From assembly GCA_964604825.1 (NCBI GenBank), contig CAZSAL010000016.1:1-51536 (forward strand): a DNA stretch of 51,536 bases, given 5' to 3'. Shown piece by piece: positions 33,201-39,158 of this stretch (its first letter is position 1; each line of letters starts with the position of its first letter). Made by a program: the position numbers and the translations under genes. A model generated the notes under the pieces. That model was not told the DNA's origin and did no database searches. It saw only the letters and a program-made list of their open reading frames with translations. Source of the DNA: CAZSAL01 sp964604825. Lineage in GTDB: Bacteria; Elusimicrobiota; Elusimicrobia; 2-01-FULL-59-12.

Positions 33201-34955
33201 CCACTGCGTTACCCGCTCGGATTCCGGTTGGTTCTCGGTTGTCAGGGGAGCGGAAGGCACGAACAGGTTGAAGATGAAATGCGTCGTCATGTTGGCGGCG
33301 AGCATGCCGAGCGGCGCCGTGATCAGACCGGAGTAATCGCCCGTGATGAAGCACGCGCTTACGGCATGGGAGAGAACGGCCAGCATCGAGGCCCAGATCA
33401 GCGTCAGACCCAGCAGCCGCGCGTTGGTTTGCGCCGGAGTCGGCGGGTTGAGCGCGGCTTGCGGGACGCCGGCGCCGTCTTGGATTCGAACGGGATCGGA
33501 ATGTTCTTCGATCAGGAATTTCCAGACGTCCCACGCCGCCGTAATCGTGCGCGGGAGTTCGCGCCACCACGGGATCAGCAGTTCCGTCTGCCTCCGGCTC
33601 AGCCCCCAACGCTTCCCGAACTCGTAGGAGCTTTGCGTGGTCAACGCTGGCTTGCGGCCGGGCACGGCGGGCAGGTATTCTGAATTTCCGGGTTCGCCAG
33701 CGGTTTCTGGCACCTGTTCACCGATAACCAGCTCCCGGATATCCAGGTCGGGGAATTGATCCTGCTGTTTAGCAGCCTCTAAGGAGAAAGCACTTATTGC
33801 CGCTTCCCGTTCTTTCCCTTCCAAGGCAAGAAACATGTTCAATTTTTGTTCCGGGAGAGTAATTTGACGGATCACTCTACCCTTTCCGTGCCGCCATTCA
33901 ATGATAATGTCCGGAACGGAACGCCCGATTTGCAGGCTTCGCTCAATCATAAGTTTGATATCCGAGCTTGAGAATAAAACATGAGCGCTGTCAACAATGC
34001 CATGGGAATGAATATCAGCCACTAATTTGTTTTGCTTTGTTGGGCTGACAGCAATCGGTTCTACGCTTCTTTGAATCATCACATCTTTATCGACAGCAAC
34101 AGTGCTCCCGGGTAAAAATACATCTTCTTCGGGACGATCAATAATGTCGATTGATCCATCCGCGGATTTCACTGCGAGGAAACGTTTTTCGATCGAAGCG
34201 ATCAGATCAAGACGTGCCTGTTCGTCAATAAGGCCTGTCTTTACAGCGAGCTTCTTTAATGATGTGCGACGGCCCAGACGACCGTTTGTATTGACCCGTG
34301 CGATAACCCATTCCCAGAATGGGACTTGTAATTGTTCGGTAATGGGGGTCAGAACTTCCCACCGACTGATAATCGTCGTAGGAAAATTACCATCTTCATC
34401 TTCTTCGAAAAGCTCGATTTGAATACGGCGGCGCACTCCATCAAGGAGAATAGGGCCGATCACTATAGATTTATTACTGCGTGCGCTCATGAATTCCAGG
34501 GAGGCATCAGGGGCGATAATCCCCCGGTCTCCATCGGAGACATCGTGCAGAATCTTATGCCATTGCAGTTCCGTGAGGCCGAGCGGCCGGAAGAGGTCAG
34601 ACTGGGCTGCGATTCGGGCTTCAGCTTCCGGAGACGCAGGCGGGATATCATACGGAACCGGCGGGGTGTGGGATGTAGAATCAAGGCATTTGCTGTGCGC
34701 GGTTCTCCTTAGAGCTGAGGCCAGACCTTCTTCACCAACTGGTGTAAAGGATGCTATTTCTCGCGTGGCCAGCGCCTGCGACTCAAACGGCACGTGAAGC
34801 GCGCAGCGTGCAGCGGCCCACGCCGGACCCGCTTCACGCTTCACGAGGTGCGCTTCACATGTGCTTGTCGTTGCCGTTTGCGCGAGCAGGCAGACGCAAA
34901 GGCATAAAGCTGCCCCGCGCCTCCATAACGATTTTTTATAAAAGTTGACCATCAC
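30207..34955 (-). CDS. Giant exported protein with two HExxH...E peptidase-like domains
   Basis: A 1582-residue protein I cannot place in a named family. Order of parts: signal peptide (residues about 12-30); a repeat-derived stretch (33-54); an N-terminal domain with a JAMM-like pattern H316-S-H318...S329/S331-D332; repeat unit 1 (437-591) with two membrane-length segments (about 513-534 and 544-566); peptidase-like domain 1 with HEALH (819-823) and glutamate E878; repeat unit 2 (946-1100), nearly identical to unit 1 in DNA; extra hydrophobic segments (about 1125-1235); peptidase-like domain 2 with HELMH (1461-1465) and E1517. The two peptidase domains are clearly homologous (FYADxDYDxM, PSLAILx, VERxAVEL, LxxFGFWP-like ends). 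The 55- and 52-residue spacing to the third ligand fits gluzincin metallopeptidases. Role unknown. Confidence 0.75.
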   Translation of the reverse strand: MMVNFYKKSLWRRGAALCLCVCLLAQTATTSTCEAHLVKREAGPAWAAARCALHVPFESQALATREIASFTPVGEEGLASALRRTAHSKCLDSTSHTPPVPYDIPPASPEAEARIAAQSDLFRPLGLTELQWHKILHDVSDGDRGIIAPDASLEFMSARSNKSIVIGPILLDGVRRRIQIELFEEDEDGNFPTTIISRWEVLTPITEQLQVPFWEWVIARVNTNGRLGRRTSLKKLAVKTGLIDEQARLDLIASIEKRFLAVKSADGSIDIIDRPEEDVFLPGSTVAVDKDVMIQRSVEPIAVSPTKQNKLVADIHSHGIVDSAHVLFSSSDIKLMIERSLQIGRSVPDIIIEWRHGKGRVIRQITLPEQKLNMFLALEGKEREAAISAFSLEAAKQQDQFPDLDIRELVIGEQVPETAGEPGNSEYLPAVPGRKPALTTQSSYEFGKRWGLSRRQTELLIPWWRELPRTITAAWDVWKFLIEEHSDPVRIQDGAGVPQAALNPPTPAQTNARLLGLTLIWASMLAVLSHAVSACFITGDYSGLITAPLGMLAANMTTHFIFNLFVPSAPLTTENQPESERVTQWAEQGFPSTNTRSPIDFNRFYADADYDRMATVIIERWQGFHLADLPCRIRELPAAIHTYPYEDAKSGDKRICRVFFGDAETRDSPSLAILIDRPTGRVERVAVELHEDSAAAFLEMTPTMEGFAEIKQALEHKLQGKVPEIPQGNILWVLPFIDGDRAECERTICEFPILQHVAGRLLSTSEQRVFMDRGIWGLFDIERRGIVTANYTETEVGNTIFSSFSHTPFEPKDFDAWLHEALHVLYHQAMRRGNLGEDELLQIITHIYTNHPRFHYLLFDILGYSQHSPNGIMEEITEWIAVIGHTLFQLQERQGRFLPQEGIPLAYGDILTREDRDLLVKFGFWPENASPFGASPASKGKSGATALTTQSSYEFGKRWGLSRRQTELLIPWWRELPRTITAAWDVWKFLIEEHSDPVRIQDGAGVPQAALNPPTPAQTNARLLGLTLIWASMLAVLSHAVSACFITGDYSGLITAPLGMLAANITTHFIFNLFVPSAPLTTENQPESERVTQWAEQGFPPMRAAAGEAGRATAYGARWYRPLAAWWESLGLPAVFMGLAIYFGHNTPLVTGIAGTIGLLAGLQGQHRLTEYGRAQMNGAAYKQMSKATWAAAGLMILSGALHAPWFVPFAITTALSVVHLFINTRHKSQESINFRQFYADKDYDLMAEPQIRAFTGYSPESLPEIIDHLGLSSIDTFPSEDQRSDIYRIRRVHIKASVGNPWPSLAILLNTATNAVERIAVELEAILPKRVGFVEITPSMKSFHQIKALLERELRKDIPTTTVVDYYWLWPWIESENDRLNLERIVAGDRYLRYVFTGIHSDSTSHLYLDRGSWILFQHDPRMEDPGLDANFTINTNGNTSLESINYLYFMPKNFPSLLHELMHIVFIHKIHAELITPDDLKSLFEHIRREHPGFVDTMRNTWSYQLSNSQAITAEWIAYMGKILCQHPDLPSDGRTVIASWGNLVTPRDRDWLIRLGLWPTDDSSDELSTRRQAKLHSSA
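31657..32120 (-). repeat. 464-bp direct repeat, left copy (repeat unit 2 of the giant protein)
   Basis: Colinear with 33184-33647 at a constant offset of 1527 bases. Reading base by base I find three differences and no gaps. It encodes residues about 946-1100 of the giant protein, a Trp/Arg-rich linker plus two membrane-length segments. Confidence 0.95.
33184..33647 (-). repeat. 464-bp direct repeat, right copy (repeat unit 1 of the giant protein)
   Basis: Partner of 31657-32120. Encodes residues about 437-591. The downstream peptidase domains have diverged far more than these repeats, so the repeats are either recent or kept alike by gene conversion. Confidence 0.95.
34794..34858. repeat. 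'gtgaagcg' palindromic repeat (family 6) at the N-terminus of the giant gene
   Basis: Left arm gtgaagcgcgcagcgtgcag (34794 on) pairs imperfectly with the right side cgcttcacgcttcacgaggt plus gcgcttcac. It encodes residues about 33-54, directly after the signal peptide, and is in frame. Confidence 0.6.
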
Positions 34956-35401
34956 CTTATGGTTACCAGATTAATGTTACAGGCATATTAAGGAAACAGA
35001 CAAAAAGTGAGCTGTAAACATCAGGCCGCCTGCGCTCCCGCCATCCCCTTGAAAAACTCCTTAAAACGGGCTAAATTTAAGCGGTATTTATGTGCGACAA
35101 TCATGTGCGACACCATTTGTCGCACCTTGTCGCACCTGTCGCACAGGCCCTTGTTACCGTCGATCGTTATGTGCGACATCATGTGCGACATCATTTGTCG
35201 CACCTTGTCGCACCTGTCGCACAGGCTTCCGGAGGGGGTAATTACGTAAAGTTTGACATGGTTGTCAAATACCTTGAAAATCAGCAGCAACTTTCAGGAA
35301 GAAACGGCGGACGCCGTTCCCTGGAAGATTTCCGCGGCCACGGACGGCCTGTCGCCGGCTCCCGCCACAACTCAAGTGAACGCTGCATGAGGATTGCTAT
35401 G
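34956..35401. other. Gene-free stretch rich in palindromes
   Basis: Between the giant gene and the endonuclease gene I see no credible gene. A frame is open on the plus strand from 35090 into the endonuclease, but its first 144 codons are repeat-derived and unlike any family. The stretch holds the tandem GTGCGACA hairpins at 35091-35225 and then about 175 bases with nothing recognisable before repeat copy C. Confidence 0.6.
35091..35225. repeat. Two tandem GTGCGACA/TGTCGCAC hairpin units
   Basis: Each unit has two GTGCGACA words followed by three TGTCGCAC words, so it can fold as one long hairpin. Unit 1 is about 35091-35147, unit 2 about 35170-35225; the second differs by few bases and they are about 79 bases apart. 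Several alternative foldings are possible because the words are interchangeable. Confidence 0.85.
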
Positions 35402-35568
35402 CCGTCGTCCCGGCAAGCTTTGGACCGTCCCGTCCACGATCAAATCTCAATAGCCGGGACGGTACCGTCGATGGAAACCTCAACAGGAGGTCTGTACCGG
35501 GACCCATCAATAAAGGCCTCTATGAATGGACCCCGGATAACACAATTCCGGGGCGACGTCTTAACACC
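35402..35568 (+). repeat. Composite palindromic repeat, family 1, copy C
   Basis: Same orientation as copy A: gtcgtcccggcaagctttgg, accgtcccgtccacgatcaa, atctcaatagccgggacgg, taccgtcgatggaaacctca, acaggaggtctgtaccggga, ending with accccggataacacaattcc and ggggcgacg. The last third provides the only in-frame ATG near the endonuclease domain (35522). Confidence 0.9.
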
Positions 35569-36436
35569 CGGGGCGACGACAAAAATAGAAACCCTTTATC
35601 GCCGTCTCTACACCTTCTACGGGCCGCAGCGCTGGTGGCCCGCCTCCGCTGACGCTTCGGCGGGCAGGCCCGCTGGAGCCTTGGCGGCAGAGGGCAGGTC
35701 CGTTGATCCGGCGTGGGAGATGATGGTGGGCGCGATCCTCACGCAGAACACCGCCTGGACGAACGTGGAAAAAGCGCTCGCTGAACTTAAGAACGCGCGC
35801 GCCCTTTCCATCAATACCATCGCAGCGATGCCGCGCCCGCGCCTGGAAAAACTGATCCGCTCGTCGGGTTTTTTCCGTCAGAAGGCTGAGCGCCTGCGGC
35901 GTTTCGCGCGCTGGCTGCGGGATGAGCCGGAGATTTATAAGGAACTGAGCCGGGGTATTTCGAATTCGGAATTCGGAGTACGGAGTTCGGAAGAAGGAGT
36001 TCTTCATAAAAAAAACCTTCTTCCGCATTCCGCGTTCCGCACTCCGCACTCAAATAAATTATCGTTCCTTCGCCGTCTTCTTCTCTCGCAGAACGGCATC
36101 GGGCCGGAAACCGCGGACTCGATACTGCTCTACGCCGGGGGGTATCCCATATTTGTCGTCGACGCCTACACCCGGCGCATCGGCAGGCGCGTGGGGTTTC
36201 TGAGGACGGACGATTACCATGAAGTGCAGGCTGTTTTCGAGAAGGCTCTGACGGGCATCCCGGAAAAGGAGAGGAGCCACGTGTATAATGAGTTCCACGC
36301 GCTGCTCGTGCGTCTGGCGAAATATGTCTGTACCAAGCGCGCGCCGCTGTGCGCGGAGTGCCCATTAAAGGCGGGGTGCATGTACGCCCGAGATTTTAAG
36401 ACGTCGTCCCGGCGATCCGTAGGCCGGGACCCATAA
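35522..36436 (+). CDS. Endonuclease III-like (HhH-GPD) DNA glycosylase with repeat-encoded segments
   Basis: Predicted base-excision glycosylase, 304 residues. The helix-hairpin-helix LSQNGIGPETADSILLYAGG and catalytic aspartate in FVVDAYTRRI are intact. The iron-sulfur loop CTKRAPLCAECPLKAGC has the C-x6-C-x2-C-x5-C spacing of endonuclease III. The lyase lysine of E. coli Nth is replaced (GPETAD instead of GRKTAN), so it is likely a monofunctional glycosylase, like the endonuclease III-related/MagIII group. ATG 35522 is the nearest start codon to the domain and lies inside repeat copy C. Three further segments look repeat-derived: 35638-35696, 35950-36055, and the C-terminus in copy D. Core enzyme length without them would be near 220 residues. 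Confidence 0.82.
   Translation: MNGPRITQFRGDVLTPGATTKIETLYRRLYTFYGPQRWWPASADASAGRPAGALAAEGRSVDPAWEMMVGAILTQNTAWTNVEKALAELKNARALSINTIAAMPRPRLEKLIRSSGFFRQKAERLRRFARWLRDEPEIYKELSRGISNSEFGVRSSEEGVLHKKNLLPHSAFRTPHSNKLSFLRRLLLSQNGIGPETADSILLYAGGYPIFVVDAYTRRIGRRVGFLRTDDYHEVQAVFEKALTGIPEKERSHVYNEFHALLVRLAKYVCTKRAPLCAECPLKAGCMYARDFKTSSRRSVGRDP
35638..35696. repeat. In-frame palindromic insert 1 in the endonuclease gene
   Basis: gcccgcctccgctgacgctt / cggcgggcaggcccgc forms a hairpin with arms gcccgcc and ggcgggc. It encodes an Ala/Gly/Arg-rich loop (PASADASAGRPAGALAAEGR) between the first helix and VDPAWEMMVGAILTQNT, where other family members have only a few residues. Confidence 0.65.
35950..36055. 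repeat. In-frame palindromic insert 2 in the endonuclease gene (family 7)
   Basis: Left arm aattcggaattcggagtacg / gagttcggaagaagga pairs with ccttcttccgcattccgcgt / tccgcactccgcactc about 20 bases later, making a hairpin of roughly 100 bases. It encodes about 32 residues (SNSEFGVRSSEEG ... PHSAFRTPHS) inserted just before the helix-hairpin-helix motif. Confidence 0.75.
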
Positions 36437-36598
36437 ATAAAAGGTTACTTCTTGATGGACCCCGGTACCGACCTCCTGTTGAGGTTTCCATCGACGGTAC
36501 CGTCCCGGCTATTGAGATTTGATCGTGGACGGGACGGCTTACAACCTGTCGGGGCGACAATGGTGGTACGCGGCCTGTGGCCTGCCGGGGCGAGGGAG
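36401..36598 (-). repeat. Composite palindromic repeat, family 1, copy D
   Basis: Reverse orientation: acgtcgtcccggcgatccgt, ggacccc, ggtaccgacctcctgttgag, gtttccatcgacggtaccgt, cccggctattgagatttgat, cgtggacgggac, then two end-like pieces (acctgtcggggcgac; gcctgccggggcgagg). Its first 36 bases encode the C-terminus of the endonuclease gene, including the stop codon. Confidence 0.88.
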
Positions 36599-36606
36599 TT
36601 GTGAAG

Positions 36607-36930
36607 ATGCCTATGGAAAAGTCTTTCATCATTTTCTGCACGGCTTCTTCCGTCAAGGAAGCGCGGAAGATCGCGGACGCGCTGGTTGCGGAAAAGCTCG
36701 CGGCCTGCGTCAGCATCGTGCCGGGGGTCGCGTCCGCGTACTGGTGGCAGGGGAAGATCGAGCATTCGGCGGAGGCGCTTCTGGTCATCAAAACGCTGGC
36801 GTCAAAGCGGAAAGCGCTTGAGCTTCGCATAAAAGAATTGCATTCTTATAGTGTGCCTGAGATCATCGGCTGGCCAATCGCCTGGGGGCACAAGCCGTAT
36901 CTTGAGTGGCTGGAGGAGATCAATGCTTAA
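36607..36930 (+). CDS. cutA: Divalent-cation tolerance protein CutA
   Basis: A small trimeric ferredoxin-like protein linked to copper tolerance in E. coli; its molecular role is unsettled. FIIFCTASSVKEARKIADAL, LAACVSIVPGVASAYWWQGK, the EALLVIKT strand and LHSYSVPEIIGWPI are characteristic. The product has 107 residues. ATG 36607 lies about ten bases behind gagggag; the frame extends upstream only into repeat copy D. It overlaps the next gene by eight bases. Confidence 0.92.
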   Translation: MPMEKSFIIFCTASSVKEARKIADALVAEKLAACVSIVPGVASAYWWQGKIEHSAEALLVIKTLASKRKALELRIKELHSYSVPEIIGWPIAWGHKPYLEWLEEINA

Positions 36931-37186
36931 AAGTACGTTCATGTTCGTCGGAATGATAGTCGTCGGAGCGCTCCTGGGTTCCGTCCTCGGGCAGTTTATC
37001 GGATTAATGTTCCCGGACGGATCGATTCACCGCATATTCGCCAATGAAATCACCGCCGGGCTCCAGCCTACGCGCCTGGACCTGCGCGTGATAGACCTCA
37101 CGCTGGGCTGCATTTTCAAGTTCAATTTCACGTCGGTAGTGGGTGTAGTCGCATCGGCCTTCCTGTTCCGTGCCATCTTCAAATAG
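36923..37186 (+). CDS. DUF4321-family small membrane protein
   Basis: An 87-residue protein with two hydrophobic segments: FMFVGMIVVGALLGSVLGQFIG near the start and VVGVVASAFLFRAIF at the end, separated by a strand-rich loop (LDLRVIDLTLGCIFKFNFTS). This pattern matches DUF4321 proteins, which are frequently found next to maf in bacteria. ATG 36923 follows ggaggag. It overlaps cutA by eight bases and maf by 17. Function unknown. Confidence 0.8.
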   Translation: MLKSTFMFVGMIVVGALLGSVLGQFIGLMFPDGSIHRIFANEITAGLQPTRLDLRVIDLTLGCIFKFNFTSVVGVVASAFLFRAIFK

Positions 37187-37736
37187 ATCTATCGTCCTTG
37201 CTTCCAAATCGCCGCGCCGCAGGGAGCTGCTGAAAAAGGCCGGCATCAAATTCAGGGTCATTCCCTCGGGGATCTCCGAAGAATCCGACGAAATGCGTCC
37301 CGACGCGCGCGTGATAGAGCTTGCCCTGCGCAAGGCGCGCGCCGTCGCGAAGAAAATAAAAAAGGGAATCGTGCTCGGCGCGGATACGATCGTCGTCTGC
37401 GGCGGAAAAATTATCGGCCAGCCGTCGGGTCTGCGCGAGGCTTATGACATGCTGTATCTTCTCTCAGGCACCACGCACGAGGTTTATACGGGCGTGGCCC
37501 TGGTGGATGCGGCTACGGGCCGGGAAAAATCCTGCGCCGCAAAGAGCCGCGTGCGCATGAAGAAGCTGCCTATCGACGAGCTGCTGCGGCTTTCCCGCAA
37601 GAACCTCGACAAGGCCGGAGCCTACGCCATTCAGGAAAAAAAAGACCCGATCGCGCGGGTGATCTCAGGTTCGTACGATAACGTGGTTGGACTGCCGGTG
37701 AAGCTTGTGCGGAAACTCCTGAAGAAGTTTTATTAA
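37170..37736 (+). CDS. maf: Maf/Ham1-like nucleoside triphosphate pyrophosphatase
   Basis: Removes modified or non-canonical nucleoside triphosphates, in other bacteria acting on dTTP/UTP-type substrates. IVLASKSPRRRELLKKAGI is the N-terminal signature with the SPRR phosphate loop; GADTIVVCGG carries the general-base aspartate, and DKAGAYAIQEKKDP the third motif. It starts with GTG 37170. Length 188 residues is normal. The gene ends just before repeat copy E. Confidence 0.94.
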   Translation: MPSSNRSIVLASKSPRRRELLKKAGIKFRVIPSGISEESDEMRPDARVIELALRKARAVAKKIKKGIVLGADTIVVCGGKIIGQPSGLREAYDMLYLLSGTTHEVYTGVALVDAATGREKSCAAKSRVRMKKLPIDELLRLSRKNLDKAGAYAIQEKKDPIARVISGSYDNVVGLPVKLVRKLLKKFY

Positions 37737-37737
37737 T

Positions 37738-37901
37738 TCGTCGCCCCGGAATTGTGTTGTCCGGGGCCCATTCATAAAGGCCTTTTATTGATGGACCCCG
37801 GTACCGACCTCCTGTTGAGGTTTCCATCGACGGTACCGTCCCGGCTATTGAGATTTGATCGTGGACGGGACGGCTTACAGCCCTGCCGGGGCGACAGTTT
37901 A
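37738..37901 (-). repeat. Composite palindromic repeat, family 1, copy E
   Basis: Reverse orientation: gtcgccccggaattgtgttg, tccggggcccat, ggaccccggtaccgacctcc, tgttgaggtttccatcgac, ggtaccgtcccggctattga, gatttgatcgtggacgggac, ggcttacagccctgccgggg, cgaca. Fills the gap between the convergent maf and aminotransferase genes. Confidence 0.9.
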
Positions 37902-37906
37902 ATGAA

Positions 37907-39100
37907 TCAGACGCTGCCGGCTGATTGCTGTAGTACCATCCCCAGCCGTTTGATTCCTTCCTCAATCTGTTCGAACGTGGAGTTGGTGAAGTTCAGGCGC
38001 ATGGTGTTTTCGCCGCCGCCTGCGGCGTGGAAAACCTCTCCGGCGACGTAGGCGACCTTGTTCCGAATCGCTTCGGTGAAAAGCTTCGTCGCGGAAACGC
38101 CTTCCGGCAGCCGGCAGTAGATGAACATGCCGCCGTCGGGACTCACCCAGTGGACATTTTTGGGGAAATATTTTTTCATGGCCGCTTCCATCGCTCCGGC
38201 GCGCTGTTTATAAGCCTCGATGATCAGCGGAATGTGCCGGTCGAGGTCGCCGTTCCTGGCATAATGATAAACCGCGCGCTGGATCAGCGAGTTGGGCTGA
38301 AGATCGGCCGCCTGCTTGGCCATGACCAGAGCCGCGATTGCGTCCGCCTCCGCCACCACCACGCCCAGCCGTATGCCGGGAGATAAAATCTTGGAAAACG
38401 TCGTCAGGTAAAAAACGCCGCGGCCCTCATTTAGCCGGTAGAGGCTGGGGACCGGGCTTTTTTTAAAGCGCAGAAGGCCGTAAGGATCGTCTTCGATGAC
38501 CCAGAGCTTTTTCTCCCGCAGAATTTTCAGGAAAGCTTTACGCCGCGCCAGAGACATGGTCGCTCCCGACGGGTTTGAAAACGTCGGCACCACATAGGAG
38601 AAGCGGACTTTTCTGGATGCCAGAATATTTTCCAGCGGCGCGGGAATGAGCCCTTCGTCGTCGATAGGGGAAACCGCGTAGCGCGCCTGATAGGCGTTGA
38701 ACGCCTGGATCGCGCCGAGATACGTGGGATTTTCTACAAGCACGGTGTCTTCGGGATCGAGCAGGATCTTCCCGATCAGATCGAGCGCCTGCTGCGAGCC
38801 GTTGGTGAAAAGCATGTTTTCCGGCCGGCAGGCGATCCCCTGTTTGCCCAGCCAGTGGCACATAAATTCCTTTAAAGGGAAGAACCCCTCGGTAACGTCG
38901 TACTGCAGCGCGCTCGCACCGTCTTCCTCGAAAGCCTGAAGCATCGCCTTCTGGAACTGCTCAAGGGGAAAAAGTTCCGGCGCGGGCAGCCCTCCGGCAA
39001 AAGAGATCACGTCCTTGTGCGAGGTAAGTTTCAGGATTTCGCGTATGGTGGAGCGCTGCATGCTCCCCATGCGCCGCGCGAGGGGCAGGGTTTTGCTCAC
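37907..39100 (-). CDS. PLP-dependent aminotransferase (2-aminoadipate/MocR-like fold, no regulator domain)
   Basis: A fold-type I aminotransferase of 397 residues. The cofactor lysine is in YLTTFSKILSPGIRLGVVV (SKxxxPGxRxG), with NGSQQALDLIGKIL, VENPTYLGAIQAF and SNPSGATMS as other landmarks. It resembles the LysN/kynurenine-type enzymes that are related to MocR regulators but lack their helix-turn-helix. The substrate could be 2-aminoadipate or aromatic/branched amino acids. Start is GTG 39100, which lies at the foot of an inverted repeat with the purine-rich aggtgg just before it. Confidence 0.85.
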   Translation of the reverse strand: MSKTLPLARRMGSMQRSTIREILKLTSHKDVISFAGGLPAPELFPLEQFQKAMLQAFEEDGASALQYDVTEGFFPLKEFMCHWLGKQGIACRPENMLFTNGSQQALDLIGKILLDPEDTVLVENPTYLGAIQAFNAYQARYAVSPIDDEGLIPAPLENILASRKVRFSYVVPTFSNPSGATMSLARRKAFLKILREKKLWVIEDDPYGLLRFKKSPVPSLYRLNEGRGVFYLTTFSKILSPGIRLGVVVAEADAIAALVMAKQAADLQPNSLIQRAVYHYARNGDLDRHIPLIIEAYKQRAGAMEAAMKKYFPKNVHWVSPDGGMFIYCRLPEGVSATKLFTEAIRNKVAYVAGEVFHAAGGGENTMRLNFTNSTFEQIEEGIKRLGMVLQQSAGSV

Positions 39101-39158
39101 CCCGCCACCTGCCTGGGACTGGATAGACCCGCCTTTGTCGTGTAAGCAGGTGGCGGGG
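39100..39158. repeat. 13-bp perfect inverted repeat between aminotransferase and hemerythrin genes
   Basis: ccccgccacctgc (39100-39112) and gcaggtggcgggg (39146-39158) are exact complements with a 33-base loop. On the minus strand the second arm of the hairpin carries both the Shine-Dalgarno-like aggtgg and the GTG start of the aminotransferase, so folding could hide the start. No T-run follows, so it is not a typical terminator. Confidence 0.75.

Noticed and set aside
35091..35225. CRISPR-like spacing of the repeated TGTCGCAC stretch
   Set aside because: Only two units, the spacer is itself repeated sequence, and the words are internally palindromic and tandem; no cas gene is in the window.
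35090..35521. N-terminal extension of the endonuclease frame by 144 codons
   Set aside because: The translated stretch consists of tandem hairpin words and family-1 repeat, with no similarity to glycosylase N-termini and no good ribosome-binding site.
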